Positions 1 through 7,246 of a stretch of DNA of 38,702 bases are shown one piece after another. The stretch is from Verrucomicrobia subdivision 3 bacterium UBA693 (GTDB lineage: Bacteria > Verrucomicrobiota > Verrucomicrobiia > Limisphaerales > UBA8199), in assembly GCA_002298785.1 (NCBI GenBank), contig DBMR01000064.1, positions 1-38,702 on the forward strand, in the 5' to 3' direction. Under the pieces are notes generated by a model, which saw only the letters and a program-made list of their open reading frames with translations, did not search any database and was not told the DNA's origin. How positions within the stretch are numbered: the first letter of the stretch is position 1; each line of letters opens with the position of its first letter. The position numbers and the translations under genes were made by a program.

Positions 1-20
1 CTATAATATGCGAGTCTCAA

Positions 21-247
21 TAAATTGCAGAAAGTACCCACTACATCTACGGTCTGACCACTTCGAAGGCAAGGCCAGGGCTACCCGGGGTGGCAACCCT
101 CCAACCAACCTCTGGCTTTTTCTTCCTTCCGGGCGCGCACCAGGAGCGCCCGGAAAGAAGAAAAAACAAAACTGAGGATTGGGCGTCTTTCCCGGGGTAG
201 CGTCCGACGCAACCCCGGGCTAAACGATGGAACACCTTCGGCGTTCA
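21..247. repeat. 227-bp direct repeat, copy 1
   Basis: This copy matches 3423-3649 over the same length, with about sixteen differences by eye. It contains a strong hairpin (arms 120-136 and 146-162, one mismatch) and a nested palindrome around 190-218 built from CCCGGGGT / ACCCCGGG with GCGTC/GACGC inside. Near its end lies a third short hairpin, GAACACC-TTC-GGCGTTC. No reading frame is convincingly conserved between the copies, so it looks like a non-coding dispersed element. I cannot name the family. Confidence 0.85.
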
Positions 248-301
248 CAAATGGCCGATGCGGAGGATGAACCGCCGCCGGGGAGGGAGCTGGAGCGCTA
301 T

Positions 302-516
302 GGCGACGAGCCCTGGAAATGGGGCCGCGAGGTGGCGGCGCGGAGTTGAGGCGTAGACCGATTTGCCGCTCCCGGGGTCGGGCTCGGGTGTCAGTGCTCA
401 CTTCTTGTAAACGACACAATAAGCTGAGAACTGACACCACTCGCAGGACTGACCCCCTTTCGCTAGGGCGCCGCGCGAGTGGCCGCTGCGGTGGCAGGCT
501 TGGGTGTCAGTGCTCA
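302..516. repeat. REP-like hairpin cluster, copy 1
   Basis: This matches the cluster at 2931-3277 but lacks one hairpin unit. The clearest unit is 387-438, an imperfect palindrome whose arms start GGTGTCAGTGCTCA and end TGAGAACTGACACC. Inside these, CTTCTTGT pairs with ACAATAAG around a short loop. A lone left arm sits at 503-516, where the repeat breaks off beside the end of the cassette array. Repeated, clustered hairpins like this resemble REP elements moved by RAYT-type transposases. No transposase is present in the window. Confidence 0.75.
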
Positions 517-594
517 TCTAATGGATTCAAATCCCTTCGGGATAGAGGCTGCGTCACTCACGCTCGTCTTGCCTAAAGCTTGTGCATGGCCAGG
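517..594. other. junction between REP cluster and cassette array
   Basis: No gene is visible. The segment contains a small hairpin (ATCCC-TTC-GGGAT near 530-545) and a short tRNA T-loop-like string that does not form a proper T stem. An attC site would be expected here after the last cassette, but only a possible left box (GAATAAC, minus strand, at the stop codon of the gene at 595) is seen. The site may have been destroyed by the repeat. Confidence 0.4.
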
Positions 595-1101
595 TTATTC
601 CCAGGAGTTTCCGCCGCGAGGCATACCGGGGTACGGAGTTTCTTCGCCTTCCGAGACGATCACCTCGGGCCGTTCCTTTGATCTGCAATTCCAGCACGAT
701 TCAAAACCGGTGGGATTGGCCTCCCCGCACTTCTCACATTTCCAGGTCTCGCTCAGCGCCAGCAGATCTCGAACGAAGCGCGCTGGGATTTCTCGAACGC
801 CGACATCGTAAGATTGCGGGGTCAACTCGCCGCTTTTCAAACGGCGCGTGGCTTGTCCGACTCGGTCATTCAAGTTCCTTTCCGAAAGCGCCACCCTGAA
901 TTCGTAGCAACACTTCGAGCACCGCAAGTCGAGCATGGGCGCAGGCTTGCTCAGATTCAGACCGAGCAGGAAAAAGCCACCCTGGCTCACAATGAGATCA
1001 AAATCCCGCTCCACCCCGCACTGCGGACATCTCCAAACCAGAAACGCTCCTTCATTCCGTTCACTCACACCGAGGTGAAAAATATGTGACCACAAGTTCA
1101 T
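595..1101 (-). CDS. zinc-ribbon hypothetical protein (integron cassette)
   Basis: This encodes about 168 residues with four CxxC pairs: C25/C28, C61/C64, C122/C125 and C136/C139. The last two lie in a KCEKCGEANP...CWNC arrangement typical of a RanBP2- or rubredoxin-like zinc ribbon. No membrane segment or signal peptide is seen, so it is probably cytosolic; its role is unknown. I chose the ATG at 1101 rather than the upstream GTG at 1158. The sequence before it, CGCTATG, is the same start context used by three cassettes of the right-hand array. The stop TAA lies in a possible attC left box. It is the last of four cassettes read right to left from 2778. Confidence 0.7.
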   Translation of the reverse strand: MNLWSHIFHLGVSERNEGAFLVWRCPQCGVERDFDLIVSQGGFFLLGLNLSKPAPMLDLRCSKCCYEFRVALSERNLNDRVGQATRRLKSGELTPQSYDVGVREIPARFVRDLLALSETWKCEKCGEANPTGFESCWNCRSKERPEVIVSEGEETPYPGMPRGGNSWE

Positions 1102-1159
1102 AGCGGTATACCAATCTACATCGCAGCTCCCCCGAAAGATGGGATTCCTGCAGCGCACG

Positions 1160-1270
1160 GGTCAACGCCCGGAGCCAGCCGGCAAGGGTGTTGGAATTGT
1201 CTCAGGCTGAACCGGCTGGCTCTGGCTCGCTGCGCCGTGCGGTTCAGACTTGGGCTTCCCGGCGTTGGCC
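1160..1270 (-). other. degenerate attC-like site overlapping a gene end
   Basis: On the minus strand the two ends are GGCCAACGCCGGGAAGCC and GGCTCCGGGCGTTGACC, which are almost fully complementary and carry core-like boxes GGCCAAC and GTTGACC. A second inverted repeat (GAGCCAGCCGG / CCGGCTGGCTC) lies inside. The site would fall within the last ~36 codons of the gene at 1162-1641, whose TGA stop is in the right-hand box. It is longer (111 bp) than the other sites, and I am less sure of it. Confidence 0.45.
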
Positions 1271-1641
1271 TTGGTGCGGGCCGATACCGATTCCGAAGAC
1301 TTGCTCAGTTGCCGTGCCCCAGCAGGAATAAGACACAAGACGCCGAGCGCCAGAAGAATAGGGCCCCACCACTCCATCTTGATCCAGTAGAACGATCGAA
1401 GGCACTCCTCGGGCTCAACGTGCCGACTTTTACGCAGGTCCTGAAGCAGTGAGCCTCTGCCCTTGAGCCAACGCCCCAGAAACCAGCAAATGACACCAGC
1501 CAGCACCAGAGCAGAACCCAGCAGCCAGGAGGCATCCTCTACGCGACCACTGATTTCTAATGCCACCAATTCAACGAGCGCGAAGCATCCCACTAATATC
1601 GCCGGAACGAACAGTCCGTAGCCTTTGAAGTGTAAAATCAT
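1162..1641 (-). CDS. small membrane protein with low-complexity tail (integron cassette)
   Basis: This encodes 159 residues. Three hydrophobic segments are visible: about residues 9-30, 38-56 and 90-108. A basic loop (residues ~58-75) lies between the second and third. The tail from about residue 118 is rich in Pro, Ser, Lys and Gln and coincides with a degenerate attC-like site, so it may be junk translation of the recombination site rather than a folded domain. I do not recognise the family. The ATG at 1641 follows the attC box at 1664-1670 by about 22 bases, as expected of a cassette gene. No strong ribosome binding site is visible. Confidence 0.65.
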   Translation of the reverse strand: MILHFKGYGLFVPAILVGCFALVELVALEISGRVEDASWLLGSALVLAGVICWFLGRWLKGRGSLLQDLRKSRHVEPEECLRSFYWIKMEWWGPILLALGVLCLIPAGARQLSKSSESVSARTKANAGKPKSEPHGAASQSQPVQPETIPTPLPAGSGR

Positions 1642-1663
1642 ATGCTGCTAGTACCAGCGCGTC

Positions 1664-1753
1664 TCCGAACGCCGAGTGGAGCCGCGCCGACCCAAAGGCG
1701 GTAGAAAATGGTTGACGCGGCCTCCCGACGTCGGCTGCCACGAATGGTAGGGC
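1664..1753 (-). other. attC site (left array)
   Basis: On the minus strand it runs from GCCCTAC to GTTCGGA. The inner arms GGCAGCCGACGTCGGG and GGTCGGCGCGGCTCC pair imperfectly. The left core box has TAC where AAC is usual. The left arm is almost identical to that of the attC at 37769-37858, 36 kb away. Length is 90 bp, typical of attC. Confidence 0.75.
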
Positions 1754-1760
1754 GTAGAAT

Positions 1761-2066
1761 TCATCTTCTCCTGCGGCCGATTGGTGCCCGGACCCAATCC
1801 AACATCGCCCCGACTCCTGCCAGCACAAAAGCCGGAATCGTCACATACTCCATACAGGCAAGCGGTGGCTGTTTCAAAAACGCGGGCAAAACCATGCTGC
1901 CGATGAAAAAGGATATCCCAATGCAACCTACCATCCCCATGCGCGGTTTGAGAAGAACCATGCCCCCGCTGTAGCTGATTCCCCACCGGAGGCGTATCCG
2001 GGGCACGAAAGCTGCCGTAAGAAAATACGCAGCGATCACCAGCGGTATTATCAAGAAAGGATGCAT
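1761..2066 (-). CDS. small membrane protein (integron cassette)
   Basis: This encodes about 101 residues starting MHPFLIIPLVIAAYF. I see three hydrophobic stretches: residues ~3-19, ~41-62 and ~69-88. It ends with a basic tail, RRRR. It is probably a three-helix inner-membrane protein, and the family is not recognised. The upstream in-frame start at 2117 would lie inside the attC site, so the ATG at 2066, 12 bases after the attC right box, is preferred. A second attC follows its stop codon, which makes it a textbook single-gene cassette. Confidence 0.7.
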   Translation of the reverse strand: MHPFLIIPLVIAAYFLTAAFVPRIRLRWGISYSGGMVLLKPRMGMVGCIGISFFIGSMVLPAFLKQPPLACMEYVTIPAFVLAGVGAMLDWVRAPIGRRRR

Positions 2067-2078
2067 GCGTACGTCTTC

Positions 2079-2171
2079 GCCCAACGTTCTGCACCATTGG
2101 CGCCCGGCCAGGGACATTCGATATGCAAACAGAGGGCCGTCCGGGCGTCCAGTGCCGAGCGCGGGTTAGGA
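2079..2171 (-). other. attC site (left array)
   Basis: On the minus strand it runs from TCCTAAC to GTTGGGC (93 bp). The inner arms GGCACTGGACGCCCGG and CCGGGCGCCAATGGTGC are complementary, with the extra unpaired bases expected of attC. It is the best-preserved site of the left array. Confidence 0.85.
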
Positions 2172-2193
2172 CATGGATACAGAACCATAACGT

Positions 2194-2778
2194 TCAAGGT
2201 CTCCACTTCGCTCGGTGGTAGGACAATACAAAAATGCTGTCCCAAGGACGGTCTTTGATGCCCTTCACGTTGTCCTTGCAAATGCCCAAGCGATGCTCAT
2301 TCAAGAAATCCACCTTCTGACCAACATCCTCATAAACCGCCTGGTCGAAAACGTTGCGCCGCTGGCCGCGGGCCTCGATGAACCCATCCATATTGAGGTC
2401 CTGAACAAAATGGATAGGATCGCCCCATGGGTCTCTTAGCGTGCCGCCACGGATACGGCAGCGGTTGGGACTTTGCCAGAATCCATCCGCCTGCACAAAG
2501 GCAATAAACCCGTCGATCGCGATCTCCTCGCCCTGCCCGGTCGGTTTGAACCGCTCGGGATGCAACTGATAATAGGCGCACAGCCGTGGAGTAATGTAGT
2601 GCGTCAGCTCATTGCACCATTCTATGTATCGCTCGTCTGCATCACGGTCCGCCATCGAAAAGGTGCTCGTCTCGGAACGAAGAAGCGGTGCGTGGTAAAT
2701 CCAGTGAGCGACGCCCCACACTAAAGCCGCAAAGGCAAGTAGACTCCCAAGCGCGATCAGAATGCGACGACGCTTCAT
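2194..2778 (-). CDS. exported or membrane-anchored pseudopilin-like protein (integron cassette)
   Basis: This encodes 194 residues. It starts MKRRR followed by one hydrophobic segment (about 6-27), giving a membrane anchor or uncleaved signal. The C-terminal part contains DPWGDPIHFVQDLNMDGF. This resembles the 'DPWG.P...D..G' signature at the end of type II secretion major pseudopilins (GspG), but the N-terminal prepilin cleavage motif is absent. It may be a lone GspG-like C-domain protein; its function is unknown. It is the first cassette of the left array, and its stop lies 22 bases before the attC. A short perfect palindrome lies just upstream of the start. Confidence 0.7.
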   Translation of the reverse strand: MKRRRILIALGSLLAFAALVWGVAHWIYHAPLLRSETSTFSMADRDADERYIEWCNELTHYITPRLCAYYQLHPERFKPTGQGEEIAIDGFIAFVQADGFWQSPNRCRIRGGTLRDPWGDPIHFVQDLNMDGFIEARGQRRNVFDQAVYEDVGQKVDFLNEHRLGICKDNVKGIKDRPWDSIFVLSYHRAKWRP

Positions 2779-2792
2779 GGTCTATTCATTAG

Positions 2793-2810
2793 CATGGAGA
2801 AGACTCCATG
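2793..2810. promoter_or_regulatory. palindrome upstream of cassette gene
   Basis: CATGGAG-AAGA-CTCCATG is a perfect 7-bp inverted repeat 15 bases upstream of the ATG at 2778. A third CATGGAG occurs at 2833-2839. It could be an operator or an mRNA hairpin over the leader. No attC or obvious attI box precedes this first cassette. Confidence 0.4.
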
Positions 2811-2930
2811 ATAATGGATATCAAGGCAGAAACATGGAGTTGACTCGAATCCAGGGCGAGGATTAGCTGCATAGCCAAAGTCTATGGCCAGTCATAAGTC
2901 GAGTCAAGCTGGGTCGGGTTTTCGTCGGTC

Positions 2931-3277
2931 GGCGACGAGCCCTGGAAATGGCGCCGCGAGGTGGCGGCGCGGAGTCAAGGCGTAGACCGATTTGCCGCTG
3001 CCGGGGTCAGTCCTCAGTATTTGTCGCCCGCGACCCCACAAAAGGATGCAGGACTGACACCATCGGTCGGGCGTTGTGCTGGTGGCCGCTGCCGGGGTCG
3101 GGCTCGGGTGTCAGTGCTCACTTCTTGTACACGACACAATAAGCTGAGAACTGACACCACTCGCAGGACTGACCCCGTTCGCTAGGGCGCCGCGCGAGTG
3201 GCAGGCTTGGGTGTCAGTGCTCACTTCGTGGACAGTGCGACCCGCACCGGGCACGCAGAAAATGCAGGACTGACACC
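2931..3277. repeat. REP-like hairpin cluster, copy 2
   Basis: It opens with the same ~80 bases as the cluster at 302 and holds three related hairpin units: 3003-3061, 3107-3158 and 3210-3277. All end in CTGACACC and begin with GGTGTCAG or GGGGTCAG. An extra half-unit, GCAGGACTGACCCC, sits at 3163-3176. Unit 3107-3158 is nearly identical to 387-438. Copy 2 has one more unit than copy 1, so the cluster appears to expand or contract by whole units. Confidence 0.8.
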
Positions 3278-3422
3278 TTCGCTCGACTCACACAGTTCGC
3301 CCGGTCGAATTTGGGAGTGAGCGTGGGGTTGCTGGAACCAACGATGCCGATTTGCTGGTTCTACAGGGTCCCGGGATATGGGGGCGGAGGTGCGGAGGTG
3401 TGGGCACGCTCCCGGACGACCC
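3278..3422. other. intergenic spacer without recognisable gene
   Basis: Between the REP cluster and the 227-bp repeat I see no credible reading frame and no strong regulatory signal. The only feature is a GGGGGCGGAGGTGCGGAGG purine-rich run around 3380. Confidence 0.5.
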
Positions 3423-3649
3423 TAAATTGCAGAAAGTACCCACTATATCTACGGTCTGACCACTTCGAAGGCAACGCCGAGGCTACCCGGGGCGGCAACC
3501 CTCCAAGCAACCTCTGGCTTTTTCTTCCTTCCGGGCGCGCACCAGGAGCGCCCGGAAGGAAGAAGAAACAAAATAAAGGATGGGGCGTCATTCCCGGGGT
3601 AGCGTCCGACGCAACCCCGGGCTACACGATGGAACACCTGCGGCGTTCA
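3423..3649. repeat. 227-bp direct repeat, copy 2
   Basis: Second copy of the repeat at 21-247, of identical length and about 93% identical by eye. Its central hairpin is perfect here: a 17-bp stem (3522-3538 with 3548-3564) starting TTCTTCCTTCCGGGCGC around a 9-base loop. The mismatch in copy 1 is in this stem. It lies downstream of the OsmC/GltD gene pair and could also affect the 3' end of that transcript, although no U-tract follows the stem. Confidence 0.85.
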
Positions 3650-3738
3650 AATAAGGAAACCCTCAACTCACCGAGACGGCGGAGCCACCTTTAGGGAAGC
3701 GACGGGGTTGATTTCCTCCCGGCACCACGGGAACCGCT

Positions 3739-4212
3739 TCAACCTTCGTTACCCGCACCCTGAACGGTTACTTCCGTTTTGACCGAGTTGGCGATGAAGC
3801 ATTGTTGGTGGGCTTCGTGATGCAGCCGGGCGATGTCTGACGGGGCGGGGAGTTTGGCCCCGCTCCAGACGATGTTCGGACGGAGCGTCACCGCGCTGAC
3901 CCAGGGGGAGCCCCGCTCGTTTTTGCTCATCACGCCGACCGCGTCATCTTCGTAGCGATCAACCTGGAAACCCGCACGAGAGGCGAGCCAAAGGAAGGTG
4001 AGCAGGTGACAGCTCGAGATGGAGGCGACGAACGCTTCTTCGGGATCCACGCCGGCGGTATCGGACCACGGCACCGGCACCACGTGCGGCGAGGAGGAGG
4101 CCGGAACGGTCACGCCGCCATCAAAGGACCACGTGTGCGCCCGCGAGTATTGCCCTTTTAGAAAATCCGGCCCGGTCCGGTGCCAGCGAACGGCGGCGAG
4201 GTATCCGGCCAT
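3739..4212 (-). CDS. OsmC/Ohr family peroxiredoxin-like protein
   Basis: This encodes 157 residues, the usual length of OsmC/Ohr proteins, which reduce organic hydroperoxides with a reactive cysteine pair. Both expected cysteines are visible: C68 in SISSCHLLTFLWLA at the start of the central helix, and C138 in HHEAHQQCFIANSV. The N-terminal strand region and conserved 'DPEEAFVASISSCH' segment fit the OsmC branch rather than classical Ohr. No signal peptide is seen, so it is cytosolic. It starts three bases after the stop of the GltD-like gene, so the two are probably co-transcribed and perhaps linked through redox metabolism. Confidence 0.85.
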   Translation of the reverse strand: MAGYLAAVRWHRTGPDFLKGQYSRAHTWSFDGGVTVPASSSPHVVPVPWSDTAGVDPEEAFVASISSCHLLTFLWLASRAGFQVDRYEDDAVGVMSKNERGSPWVSAVTLRPNIVWSGAKLPAPSDIARLHHEAHQQCFIANSVKTEVTVQGAGNEG

Positions 4213-4215
4213 AGC

Positions 4216-5643
4216 TCAGGCCTTGGCCGGCTGCCCGGCGAGATAACGTAAAATCCCTTCGGCAGCGCGGCGGCCGTCGCGCACGGTCTCGAGCACCAGG
4301 CTCGGTCCCCGCACCAGGTCCCCGCCGGCGAACACGCCGGCCAGGTTGGTCATCTGATCGAAATCCACCATCAACCCGCCGCGATCATTCAACGCGAGCT
4401 CGCTGAAATCCCCGGTGCGCAGGCACGGCTTGGGATCGAATCCGAGAGCGGCGACGACCACCTCGGCTTCGAGATCGAACACCTGACCCGGGAGTTCGCG
4501 GAAACCGTGGCGCCCCCGGGCGTCCTCCGCTGTGGGTTCGGTGCGGGCCAGCCGAAGCGACTTCACCTGGCCGGCGCCATTGGCGATGACCGCCACCGGC
4601 GCGGCGTGGAAGGCGTACTGCACTCCTTCCTCGAGCGCGCTTTGGTAATCGGTCGGGCTGCAGGGCATGTCGGCTTCGCCCCGGCGGTATACGCCCAGCG
4701 CCTGCCGGGCGCCCCAGCGCAAAGCCACCCGCAGGCAGTCGATGGCGGTATCCCCCGCCCCGATCACCACCACGCGTTTGCCGGTGAGGTCGAGGTCCGG
4801 CACTTCCAGGGCGACCGGCGTGCGTTTTTGGAGCAGAAACGGCAATGCCAGCACGACCCCGTCCAACTGCGCCCCCGGAATGCCGAGCGGCCGCGAGACG
4901 CGGGAATCGGCTCCCAGGAAAACGGCGTCAAAATCCGACCGCAGCCGCGAGAGCTCGAGATCCTTCCCCAACTCGACACCCAATTGGAACTTCACGCCGA
5001 GCTTTTGGATCAGGTCCAGGCGCCGTTGCACGACGGAATTCTCGAGCTTAAAAGCCGGCAGGCCGTTGACGAGCAAGCCGCCGGGCACCAGGGCGGCATC
5101 GAAAATGGTGACGGCGCAGCCGCGCCGGGCCAGGGTTTCCGCGCACGCCAAGCCACCGGCGCCGGACCCGACGACCGCGACCTTGAAACCGTTGGGAGGA
5201 GCGGTGGCCGCGCTGATCTGGCCGTGCTGAAAGGCGTATTCGGCCAGGAACCGTTCAATCGCGCCGATCGCCACCGGCTCGGACACGGAATCCAGAATGC
5301 AGGTGTGTTCGCAATGCTGTTCGGCGGCGCAGACCCGGGAGCAGACCTCGGCCATGTTGGTGGCGGAACCCATGACGGCGGCGGCCTCCAGAAAGCGGCC
5401 TTCGGCGGTAAGCTGCATCCATTGGGGAATCGGGTTGCACAACGGGCAGCCGGAAACGCAGCTCGGGTTTGGACATTGAATGCAGCGGCTGGCCTGCTCG
5501 CGCGCCGTCTGCTCGTCGAGGATGCCGTAAATCTCGAAAAAATCGTGCAACCGCTGGTTGACGGGGCGTTTCCGCGGATCCTGCCGGGGCTGCTCGCGCC
5601 AGGCGAATCGGGGGTTGGAGGGATCGGCGGCGGAGTTGCTCAT
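4216..5643 (-). CDS. gltD: glutamate synthase small subunit-type NAD(P)-dependent oxidoreductase
   Basis: This encodes about 475 residues, the usual GltD length. The N-terminal Fer4_20-type domain carries C54, C57, C62 and C66, with a second cysteine set C101, C105, C111 and C115 for [4Fe-4S] centres. The FAD site GSGAGG is at ~159-164, and the NAD(P)H site VIGAGDTAIDC at about 295-305. The C-terminal FAD signature includes GGDLVRGPSLVLETVRDG. GltD passes electrons from NADPH to the large subunit, which makes glutamate from glutamine and 2-oxoglutarate. No gltB lies nearby, so this may be a stand-alone paralog serving another partner. The ATG at 5643 is preferred to a TTG at 5676. Confidence 0.8.
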   Translation of the reverse strand: MSNSAADPSNPRFAWREQPRQDPRKRPVNQRLHDFFEIYGILDEQTAREQASRCIQCPNPSCVSGCPLCNPIPQWMQLTAEGRFLEAAAVMGSATNMAEVCSRVCAAEQHCEHTCILDSVSEPVAIGAIERFLAEYAFQHGQISAATAPPNGFKVAVVGSGAGGLACAETLARRGCAVTIFDAALVPGGLLVNGLPAFKLENSVVQRRLDLIQKLGVKFQLGVELGKDLELSRLRSDFDAVFLGADSRVSRPLGIPGAQLDGVVLALPFLLQKRTPVALEVPDLDLTGKRVVVIGAGDTAIDCLRVALRWGARQALGVYRRGEADMPCSPTDYQSALEEGVQYAFHAAPVAVIANGAGQVKSLRLARTEPTAEDARGRHGFRELPGQVFDLEAEVVVAALGFDPKPCLRTGDFSELALNDRGGLMVDFDQMTNLAGVFAGGDLVRGPSLVLETVRDGRRAAEGILRYLAGQPAKA

Positions 5644-5717
5644 GCGGCTTTGGGTCTTTGCTGGTTTATCGCACAAATGGGCGCGCCGCGCAAGCCGTCA
5701 TAATGATCCCGATAAGT

Positions 5718-7244
5718 TCAAGGTCGCAGATGCGGACCATCGGGCAGGCTCGACTGGGAGGCGCCGGGAATGGTCGTCGCGGTCACCTGGGGGGCGGCCA
5801 CGGGGACGGCTGAGGCGGGCGCGGTGGCTTTGGCGATGGAATCGGAGATGGTGACCAGCATGCGGGCCGGGGCCACGCCCAAGGCCAGGATGCCGGCGAT
5901 CAACGCCACGCACAGCACCCGGGTGGGCAGATCGAGCCGGATCGGCTGGCGCTCGCCCGGGTCACGGAACCACGACTCGCGCACCACGGACAGGTAGTAG
6001 TAGACGGCAATCGCCGAATTCACGACGGCGATGATCACCAGCCACAGGTAACCCTTGGAGAGGGCGGCCGAAAGGAGGCTCAGTTTGCCCATGAAACCGA
6101 CGAAAGGCGGAATGCCGGCCAACCCAAACACGCCGACCGCCAGCGTGACCGCCAGGAGCGGCGAGCGCCGGTGCAGCCCGGCCAGGGACTCGATGGAGAC
6201 GTTTACTCCGTCGTCCGAGACTTTGCAGATCACCACGAAGCAGGCCAGCACCATGAACAGGTAGCCGATGATATAATAGACCGCCGCGGCATAGCCGATT
6301 TGTTCCAGCGCGACAAAACCGACCAGGGCGTAGCCCGCGTGCGCGATGCCGGAAAATCCCAGCAACCGTTTGAAATCCGTCTGCATCAGGGCAATCAGGT
6401 TGCCGTAGAACATCGAACCCACGGCCAGCAGCGCCAGCAGGAGGGCCAGCGTGCGGTTATCCGGGGCGCTCAGCGAGACGAAGCGCACGAGGATCGCCAC
6501 CCCGCCAATCTTGGGGAGAGAGGCGACCAGCCCGGCGGTTTCATTCGCGGCACCCTGGTAGACGTCCGGCGTCCAGAAATGGAAGGGGAAAATCGCCAGC
6601 TTATAAAACATCCCGCAAAACATCAGCGCCAGGCCGGTGATGACCAGGGGCGTGGTCATGATGGGCTGGAGTTTGGCCATCATGACGGGCAACGAGGTGG
6701 AACCGGTGAGGCCAAACAAGTAGCTCATGCCGAAAAACATCACCCCGTTAGCGGCGATGCCGAACATGACATATTTGATGGCGGACTCCATCTGGGACCG
6801 TTGCCCGGCGCGCTCGCGGCGCATGGGGATCATGAGGTAAAGCGGGAAGGCGGAAACCTCGAGTGCGACTACCAGGGCGATCAATTCGATGCAACTGACC
6901 AACGAAACAAGGCCATACACGCTGATCGTCAGGAAGAGATAATATTCCGGCTTAACCTCTTCGCGGATGTCGGAGAGTTTGCCGCTCAACAGCAGGATCA
7001 GGAAGAAACCGCAGCCGAAGGCCAACTTTAGCATCTGGGAGAAGATATCGACGCGGTAAGCGCCGCTGAAGAGGGTAGCCTCCTGGTAAAAAGCCGCCAG
7101 GCTGGCGGCGATGGTGAGGGCGGCGGTGCCCAGGGCGACCTGCTTGGCGAGAGCGGTCCGGGACTCCCCGAGCGTCACGAGAAAGAGCACCAGCGCGCCG
7201 GCCAGCAAGACCAGTTCCGGCAAATATGCCATGAAAGATTGCAT
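5718..7244 (-). CDS. nuoN: NADH-quinone oxidoreductase subunit N
   Basis: This is an antiporter-like membrane subunit of complex I, 508 residues with about 14 hydrophobic helices, and couples quinone reduction to proton movement. The conserved charged residues are present: E129 in VVALEVSAFPLYLMIP, K215 in FYKLAIFPFHFWTPDVYQG and K245 in ASLPKIGG. A Pro/Ala-rich tail follows the last helix. The ATG at 7244 (MQSFMAYLPELVLL) lies two bases after the nuoM stop; the longer upstream frame would overlap nuoM and reads as unlike the family. It is the last gene of the operon. No clear terminator is visible before the GltD-like gene. Confidence 0.93.
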   Translation of the reverse strand: MQSFMAYLPELVLLAGALVLFLVTLGESRTALAKQVALGTAALTIAASLAAFYQEATLFSGAYRVDIFSQMLKLAFGCGFFLILLLSGKLSDIREEVKPEYYLFLTISVYGLVSLVSCIELIALVVALEVSAFPLYLMIPMRRERAGQRSQMESAIKYVMFGIAANGVMFFGMSYLFGLTGSTSLPVMMAKLQPIMTTPLVITGLALMFCGMFYKLAIFPFHFWTPDVYQGAANETAGLVASLPKIGGVAILVRFVSLSAPDNRTLALLLALLAVGSMFYGNLIALMQTDFKRLLGFSGIAHAGYALVGFVALEQIGYAAAVYYIIGYLFMVLACFVVICKVSDDGVNVSIESLAGLHRRSPLLAVTLAVGVFGLAGIPPFVGFMGKLSLLSAALSKGYLWLVIIAVVNSAIAVYYYLSVVRESWFRDPGERQPIRLDLPTRVLCVALIAGILALGVAPARMLVTISDSIAKATAPASAVPVAAPQVTATTIPGASQSSLPDGPHLRP

Positions 7245-7246
7245 CG

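Noticed and set aside
525..548. tRNA-like T-loop string (ATTCAAATCC) near the REP junction
   Set aside because: The flanking bases do not form a five-pair T stem, and no anticodon arm or acceptor stem is found, so it is not a tRNA or tRNA fragment.
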